Shown piece by piece: positions 57,235 to 64,000 of a stretch of DNA of 64,000 nucleotides. The notes under the pieces were generated by a model. It was given only the letters and a program-made list of their open reading frames with translations. It searched no databases and had not been told where the DNA came from. The DNA comes from Daphnia pulex (taxonomy: Eukaryota > Arthropoda > Branchiopoda > Diplostraca > Daphniidae): assembly GCF_021134715.1 (NCBI RefSeq), contig NC_060028.1, forward strand, positions 10,329,482 to 10,393,481, written 5' to 3'. Position numbers and translations under genes: made by a program. The number at the start of each line of letters is the position of its first letter. The first letter of the stretch is position 1.

Positions 57235-60200
57235 AACCAGTTCAGTTGACTGAAATTCTCGATCTGACACGAGGTATTTTTTTTTATTAAGATATTAGAG
57301 ATTTTAAAATATATATTTCCAGATCCTGAGATTTATTTGTTATCTTGAAGTTGTTCTACCATTTGAAAACTGCTTGACCAAAACCCAAGATGTAGCTGAA
57401 ATTGCTGATTATTTTACTGTGACAAATTAATATCCTGCTTGCTGTGCAACTCTTGCCATGTTATTACGCATATAACAAAGGTAAAGATGTTGAATATTTA
57501 TCGATATAGTGGTAATATGTGGGATAGTTTTTTAATTTATTTGAACAATTTGGAGTTCGGTGGCAAAATATTGTTGTATTGTTAACAACTATTATATTTA
57601 TTATCAAGCAGATATGATTTAGGGAAAGAGAATATATTGAATACCGTTATGATATATTGCATTAATGTTAGTTACTTTTCATTTAATGTATTCAAATTAT
57701 GTAACATGCGATATTTAATTGCAAAGCATCGTAACCACCGGCAGAACAATTACAATGTCCAGATGTTCATTTTGAGATTTATATCAGATTATTTCAATTA
57801 TTCATTCACAGCTAAACAACTCGGTAAGTTTTTTTTAGATACAGAAATATTTGAAATAACCAAGAAACCCTTCCTACTCTTGCTTATTCTTCAATTCTAA
57901 ATTCAATTTCAGAACTGAACCAACAATTGCCATTAATAGAGCTGGTCATCATCGAACTATGTAATAGCGTTACTGTTAATAGCCTAATTGTTCTGAAGTG
58001 TTTCTGGATTTCACGAAACATAACTAGTGCAGCAAGACAGCGAGAGCAGAACACCGTTTGCCAGCTGCCCGCAACTAATTCATAGATTGCAATGATGCTC
58101 AGACTACACCAGCCTGTTAACAATAAAATAAAGTATCTATAAAATATAAACTAAGTCACATTTTATGAAAATGTACAACAATTGCAAGTCACATAAGATG
58201 AAATTGGCAAGTAGAAATTTATGCTAGTTGCCATTTAATAAAAGTAAAATCACCATAAATCTTCGACATGCTTCGAAAAAGTTAAAGTAGATTAGAAAAT
58301 GAATTTCCCGATGTCAGAACTCACCATTTACTTGCTTTAGAATTGTTCACTTTCGATTCAGCTTAACCAAATGGTGTGTCACAAAATGCGTCTTAAGTTT
58401 AATTGATGAAAGCACTGTCATCAAGCAATAAAACATTTCCGTCCACCGTCTCATATGCAAACGGCTAGTCACTCACGAACAAATACTCCTCCAGTCCTCC
58501 ACCTGATCCCGATGACACAATTTTACGTCTCGACTTTTTAGAACAAATGGTTAAAGAGCGGGTAATAAAAACTGGCAACCAGTAGTGCGTCGAGGAGGTG
58601 TGTGTTAACCCCTTGACAAGTCTAGACAGTTTCTTCCCCCCTCCCCTCTCAAAAAGCTAGGAACGAAAAACTGGCGAAATTTGGGAGAGATATATACAAA
58701 TTTCAACCCCTCCCAACGACTGTCGTTTACAAAGTCGCCAAATAACTAAATGTGTTACCTTGGGATTCAAAAGTTAGATAACATAATTACTTTTACTATT
58801 CTGAAGTATTTCTACATGTGAAGAAACGTTCAGCCTTCAGCCGGAGCATGCAGTCTAAGACGACATTATGGGAAAGCAAATCTGTGATGATATAAAAATC
58901 CTCTTTTTAGCTTGATTTTAAATATCACTAAATTAACTACAATTAACCACGTCGCAATTAATTAATGTCACACTAAATGAAAACTAACATCTCCCAAAAT
59001 ATTACCAAATGAGGATTCTTCCTGGCCTGATGTATCACAGGACATCAGCCACGTGCTGATACGCAAGATTTGAACAATGGAAGGCCATTTTAACTGGAAT
59101 TGAATCACAAGTATCAAAATAAACTTTTAGCAAAACAATATCCTGGTTACCTCTAAAGATCCATGAAGGAAATGCTGATTGTCGTTTTCCGTCCGACGTG
59201 ACTGACGAACAATACTCCCTCGTTCGGCGTACGCAATGCGTTTGTGTTATGGAGCTGTCAAACAGACAGCAATCTGGCAGTACATTTCCTCCGCTAGGGC
59301 ATCATTGTAAGAATGAATATCTAAAAAAAAACAAAAATAAAATTCATGAGTTTCAAATCCATAAAAACATAAATCAGTGAAGGTTAACATTTAGAAAATG
59401 TAAAGAGCAATGAAATATGAAAAACTAAATATTTCTGTTTTTGTTTTATATTTGAGAGATTTTGGGTGGTCTTGTGATTATGAAGGTACAGAAGATGCAA
59501 AACTACCTACGATTCACAACCATCAACAAAAAAAAACTGTAAAACTGGTCTGAAAGGACAAAAGGAGCGAAAGAAGTATTGGACCACAAAATTATTAATT
59601 ACTTTGCATTGCCTCGGAGAGAACTGCAATTCAAGGGGACAGCTAATAAGCAATAGAAAAATTCTTACTTTTGCAGAGAATGTCATTGAAGCACTAAAAT
59701 TGGATTCGGGAATGGCTATAAAACCTGAGAGGTACTCATGAACTGGATCAATCCTGACACAGATTTTAAGCTGTAAAAATAAAACGTGAGAGATCTCGAA
59801 AATTAAACGCTATCGACTAACAAAAGAATACAATAAGAAAGCAACTGAACATGACTGTTAAACTAAACGACTATTACAATTGATCACAATTAAGTTTTCT
59901 TACATTAATTGCTATCGATTTTCTTCAAACTGATCAAAAGTAAATGCTGATTCGGAATGCTGGAAACAATTTTACAGCGAGAAAATACATACCCAATATG
60001 CACCGTATGCAATGCTGAATCAGGAACTCGCAGGGAAATCGTGAACATGGTCGTACCTTTACCTATGTACAACACGCGAGGTCGAGAACATCAAACTGAA
60101 TGAGATTCAAAGAAATAAGAAGGTAGAAGGCAGACGCCAACTCCGGGAACATTTATTTCGATGTTGCCAGTTCTGTTTTCAAAGCCGACTTTTCAAAGGA

Positions 60201-60566
60201 ATTATTATTTATTAATAACTCAAAGGATTTATCTTTTTCATTAGTCATCACAAGTTTCCTTTTTTTGCATGTGATTTGCAAAGGACAGAAAGACTGAATC
60301 CAAAAACTTTAAGATTATCATTTTTAAGTCCAAAACTCGAAATTTGGCTACTTCTTTCGCTGCAGACGAAATTTTTATAGCATGTGTAGTTTCGTCTATT
60401 GTGTACTGTATTCTGCCCATCAATTTAAAACCTCTTGGAAAATACAAAGCCGGGTTTTGATAAATCTGTTTGAAAAGTTTTAGCTTTCAACGATTAATTT
60501 AGTTGGTAAGAATCCGATTGCCAACCATCTTATTCTAAGATTATAATTTGAAAATCATTTGTTTTG
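57235..60566. other. Spacer upstream of TRMT5; possible spliced minus-strand transcript
   Basis: Mostly AT-rich and non-coding. On the minus strand, three pieces with splice-like ends were noted: 59993-60048 (ATG at 60048, donor GG|GTATGT), 59669-59770 (acceptor TTTTTACAG, donor AAAA|GTAAGA, one 34-codon open frame starting LKICVRIDPV) and an exon starting at 59320 (24 open codons, then TAA). Their phases do not agree, so no protein is called. Confidence 0.35.
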
Positions 60567-61928
60567 ATGGGAGTGAACTGCCTATTTCTTTTCAGTAGAC
60601 TAACCAAAGCTGTTCCAACTAGTTATCCATTTCGTAGTTTATGGACCAAAATGGATTTGTCTTTACCCAATGTTCGCGGAATGACCGAACTAGACAGAGA
60701 AAAATTTTCAAAAGAAGTGAATGTACCGTCAGTTGAAATCCCAAGCCAAAATATTGGGAAAAGCATGCATGTTTTCAAAAAATATCTACTCAAGATGGAG
60801 AAGCTAAAACCAGTTGTTGAAGTTGATGGCACTGTAGAGAGAAAAAAATTGCTGCTGGACCCTCTGTTATTTCAAACATTGGACAAATTGAGTGAAGAAC
60901 AACAAACGAAACTTTCTGAATTGGACGTGAACAATGACAACTTCTCCAGAACATGTCTTCATTTACAGTATGAAAATTTCAGAATAGACGATATCTTCAA
61001 AGCTGTTTTACCAGAGGGGAAAGAAGGATGTACCTCATATTCACGAATAGGTCACATCATTCACCTCAATCTTAGAGATCACCTGCTACCCTACAAAAAT
61101 TTGATTGGTCAAGTCTTGATTGACAAGTTGATTGGAGTGAAGACGGTGGTGAACAAGAGTTCGGCAATAGACTCGACTTATCGCAACTTCCAAATGGAAG
61201 TATTGGCGGGTGAAACTGACTTTATAACGGAGGTGAAAGAGAATTTATGTACTTTCAAATTTGACTTTAGCCAAGTGTATTGGAATTCAAGACTCTGCAC
61301 GGAACACGAGCGCATCATCAAACTGTTACCACAAAACTGTGTTTTGTTTGACGTTTTTGCTGGAGTGGGTCCGTTTTCAGTTCCGGCCGCGAAGATTCGC
61401 AAGTGCCAGGTCTTTGCCAACGATCTCAACCCATCTAGCTACCATTGGCTCAAAGAAAACGTTCGAATCAACAAAGTCGCGAAAGTTGAAACGTTCAATC
61501 TTGATGGGCGTCAATTTATTCGTGAACAGTTGTCATCGTTCCTTCTTAGAAAGCCCACAGAGCCCATCCACGTAACGATGAACCTTCCTGCACTTGCTGT
61601 CGAATTCCTCGACGCCTTCATCGGACTATTAGCGGGTATCGAGTTGGATCCACTCCCAGACATTACCGTTCATGTATACAGTTTCTGCGAAGAATCTTCT
61701 GCCTTCTCTGAAATGCGTACCAAAGTGGAATCATCTTTAAAACATTCCATTGAAGATGGACAAATCGTCGAATTAGTCGACGTTAGAGATGTTTCACCCA
61801 AGAAGCACATGCTACGATTGTCCTTCCGGATTCCCATCGAAATACTTACGAAGTCTGGACCTGAAGTGGAGGAGGAAACTTCCGAACCGAAGAGGCTAAA
61901 GCTGGATTTAGAGTCACAAGATCGATAA
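60567..61928 (+). CDS. TRMT5: tRNA (guanine-37-N1)-methyltransferase (Trm5)
   Basis: Intronless, 453 aa from the ATG at 60567. Trm5 transfers a methyl group from S-adenosylmethionine to N1 of G37 next to the anticodon, preventing frameshifts. The middle D2 domain motif NKSSAIDSTYRNFQMEVLAG and the SAM-binding motif FDVFAGVGPFSVPAAK are present. So are FANDLNPSSYHWLKENVRIN, the GRQF loop and the catalytic-region MNLPALAVEFLDAF. The C-terminal strand pair (VRDVSPKKHMLRLSFRIP) is complete. The first 28 residues look like a mitochondrial presequence (MGVNCLFLFSRLTKAVPTSY). A second in-frame ATG at 60651 (MDLSLPNVRG) would give a cytosolic or nuclear form, as is known for this family. A TTTTCAG just before 60596 could also be an acceptor for a shorter 5' end. 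AATAAA is at 62080-62085. Confidence 0.93.
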   Translation: MGVNCLFLFSRLTKAVPTSYPFRSLWTKMDLSLPNVRGMTELDREKFSKEVNVPSVEIPSQNIGKSMHVFKKYLLKMEKLKPVVEVDGTVERKKLLLDPLLFQTLDKLSEEQQTKLSELDVNNDNFSRTCLHLQYENFRIDDIFKAVLPEGKEGCTSYSRIGHIIHLNLRDHLLPYKNLIGQVLIDKLIGVKTVVNKSSAIDSTYRNFQMEVLAGETDFITEVKENLCTFKFDFSQVYWNSRLCTEHERIIKLLPQNCVLFDVFAGVGPFSVPAAKIRKCQVFANDLNPSSYHWLKENVRINKVAKVETFNLDGRQFIREQLSSFLLRKPTEPIHVTMNLPALAVEFLDAFIGLLAGIELDPLPDITVHVYSFCEESSAFSEMRTKVESSLKHSIEDGQIVELVDVRDVSPKKHMLRLSFRIPIEILTKSGPEVEEETSEPKRLKLDLESQDR

Positions 61929-62320
61929 AATCTAAAGTATAGTTTAAACTCAAAGCTTATTTTAATTTCTAATTTGTTAACCTGTTTTATCTCAACATTT
62001 GCAGGAAGAAGATGAGAGGCGACGGTGGTGTATCTAAAGGTGTTTCCGATTAGGTTTTGATGTTTTTGACAATTTAAACAATAAAACTCTGGAAACCTAA
62101 TCACGAAAACAATTTCACTGGCATATAATGAACACTTTCTCTAAACACTTACAAAAAGAAGGGCGGTGACGTAGAGTAGGGTTACAACTACTCGCTTATT
62201 TTGGTGTAAGTTACAACTTGGCATGCAAGTGGATGAAATAAATCATGAGTGCTATCCATTATCCTTTCATCTTTTTACTCTTTTTAAAAGGCAAGAGTAT
62301 ATTTACTTGAGGTAAAAGTT
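61929..62320. other. Convergent 3' region of TRMT5 and TXNDC5
   Basis: The two genes converge with stops 393 bp apart. The TRMT5 AATAAA on + is at 62080-62085. A second AATAAA on + near 62238 reads away from TXNDC5. No gene between them. Confidence 0.6.
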
Positions 62321-64000
62321 CTACAATTCATCCTTTGCTTGTTTATCATTCATAAGCTTGGCGACAAAAGAAAACATGTCGTCTAAACTACGGTTTCCGT
62401 CATATTCTTCTACTTTTTCTCCGTTTGAATACAAGAACATGGTGGGGAAACCATTGACCTATAATACAATTTTTGAATATTGATTACATGAATTGTAACT
62501 TACATTATTCGATAATACCTTTTGGTCAGCACACAACTGTCGGTTTGATCCCTCAGTACAGTCTACTTTAGCGATTTTAACTCCGGTTTTACCGACAAAC
62601 TTTGTTCCTAACTCGTCCCACTAATAAAATTATTATTAAAAATATTTGCAATCTCTATTAAAACTAAAAATGTAATTACAGTAGGGGACATTCGCTTGCA
62701 GTGGCCACACCTGTAAAAAAAAAAAAAAATTTTATCATCAACCCGATTTCTAAGTTGCCAATAGATTGGTTTACCAAGGTGCATAGAATTTTACAAACGT
62801 CACTCCTGATGCTATTCCGTTTTCAAAGTTTGAACCGACGAGCTGAACAACAGGACTAGAACTAGTCACAGTAGCCTTTGAAAATATTTATATTAGTGAA
62901 GAAAACATTTATTTTATTTCAAATTTCTTTATCATCCTTACGGTCTTGGCATCTGCAGTTTCCGTATTGCCTTTCTTCATGCGCTCAATAAATGACTTGA
63001 GGTCTTCGTGGGTTCGCGATCCTTGATATTTTTCTACCTATCACAAAATAACATGAGTAAAATTAGGTATCTGAATTACAAGGGGAAACACTATATAGAT
63101 AACCGCACTTTCTTTCCATCTTTAATCCACAGGAGAGTAGGGTAACCTTTGACTTCGAACTCGTTGCATAAGTCGCGGAATTGAGTGCAGTCAACCTTTC
63201 CAATGGTAACGCTGTTTTCTTGCCCAACTGACTGTGCAAGGTTGTCCCATGTTCCAGCCATTTTTTGACAATGCCCACACCAAGGAGCAAAAAATTTCAC
63301 AAAATGATCTCCAGAGGCGACATGTAAATGAAAATTGTCTTCAGAAAGATCAAGAGCTCCTTTAACAGGCTCATCACTTTTAGTATCTACAACATTTTCC
63401 TATACGAAAAGAATTATAAATATTTAGTAATATTAAACTAAAAATGAGGATAAAAAAATGTAAGTACATTAATGCTTTCAGCCAAGCCTAGAGTCTCTTT
63501 AATGAATGTCAGCAATGAAGGCAAGTCCCTTGGTCCTCTGTAGCGCTGTGATTCTGCCACTCCTTTCGTAAAGAATTTCAACCTGTAAATTCAGTACTTT
63601 AGAAAAAGAACCATTGGATAAGGAAAATCTTTACGTAGGGTAGCCTGTGACATCTTGTTGGGAGCAAAGAGAAGTTGCAGTAGTACAATCAACTTCAGCA
63701 ATTTTTACTTCCTCATTCAACTTTGATTTAACAGTAGTGGCTAATTCAGCCCAAGTTGGCTTCAATCGTTCACAATGTCCACACCTGTAAAAAGTTAATA
63801 AGAATGAAACTCTAAATCATTTCGGGTCCAACTTAACACTAACCAAGGAGCAAAAAACATGACAAAATGATGGCTTTTGGGTAATTCTGCTTGAAAGGTG
63901 TCACCGTCAAGCTTTACAACTTGACTAGTATCAGAATTGGCCTCATTTCCCGAAACCCATTTCATCAATAAGATGATGGCTATAAAGATGCTGCACTGCA
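62321..64000 (-). CDS. TXNDC5: Thioredoxin domain-containing protein 5 (ER protein disulphide isomerase), 5' end outside the window
   Basis: Exons 63844-64000 (cut by the window end), 63635-63784, 63468-63582, 63109-63399, 62942-63037, 62775-62875, 62680-62710, 62519-62620 and 62321-62458 join in one frame. Three thioredoxin domains each carry a CGHC active site: FFAPWCGHCERLKPTW, FFAPWCGHCQKMAGTW and FYAPWCGHCKRMSPTW. In each the CGHC region is followed by VDCT and a cis-proline GYPT or GFPT. In domains 1 and 3 an intron splits the Trp codon of WCGHC; domain 2 has no such intron. The N-terminal piece is hydrophobic (signal peptide) and the last residues are KDEL, so it is an ER-lumen oxidoreductase that forms or rearranges disulphides in secretory proteins. 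The insect ortholog is pretaporter. Only the first few residues are missing. Confidence 0.94.

Noticed and set aside
1-64000. Transposon, CRISPR array or bacterial-type operon
   Set aside because: No transposase, reverse transcriptase or integrase motifs, no regular direct-repeat/spacer array, and the gene structure is eukaryotic throughout.

Overview
The window is animal nuclear DNA. It has spliced genes with short GT-AG introns (mostly 60-120 bp), AATAAA polyadenylation signals, long AT-rich spacers and microsatellites. The protein set points to an arthropod: a Cad87A-type cadherin, a maleless/DHX9-type helicase relic, a tandem apolipoprotein-D-like lipocalin family and a tyrosine-rich repeat protein relic. 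A crustacean such as Daphnia fits best, but that species call is inference.

Layout. 1-2.5 kb: the 3' end of CASP (the Golgi CUX1/CASP protein) on +. 2.9-6.0 kb: a decayed, intron-retaining pseudogene of a maleless/DHX9 RNA helicase on +. 7.8-20.4 kb: six intact apolipoprotein-D-like lipocalin genes on -, each rebuilt exon by exon into an uninterrupted frame of 188-193 aa, plus two dead exon-1 relics. Nearly every member has an AACAACCGTTAA-like element upstream, and five of the eight loci show a CCAGTC/TCAGTC initiator-like motif. 21.4-26.2 kb: a single-pass membrane protein on - with two EB-like cysteine modules (346 aa in my model). 26.2-40.4 kb: about 14 kb without convincing coding sequence, rich in microsatellites. 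40.4-50.5 kb: a complete Cad87A cadherin on + (25 coding exons, 1,944 aa, 14 cadherin repeats, one membrane span). 51-57 kb: a non-coding district with tandemly repeated exon-like modules on +, related modules on -, a broken tyrosine-rich repeat gene between them, several CTCF-like motifs and a degenerate nine-copy repeat. 60.6-61.9 kb: intronless TRMT5 on +. 62.3 kb to the window end: most of TXNDC5 (three CGHC thioredoxin domains, KDEL) on -, convergent with TRMT5.

The genes do not form one pathway. CASP and TXNDC5 act in the secretory pathway. Cad87A and the EB protein are surface proteins. The lipocalins are secreted carriers of small hydrophobic ligands, and TRMT5 modifies tRNA. The most distinctive content is the lipocalin array, with its shared upstream element, exon-1 relics and an intron present in only two neighbours, and the repeated non-coding modules at 51-55 kb. 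I found no evidence for a wholly new biological system. All exon boundaries were read by eye from splice consensus and frame continuity.
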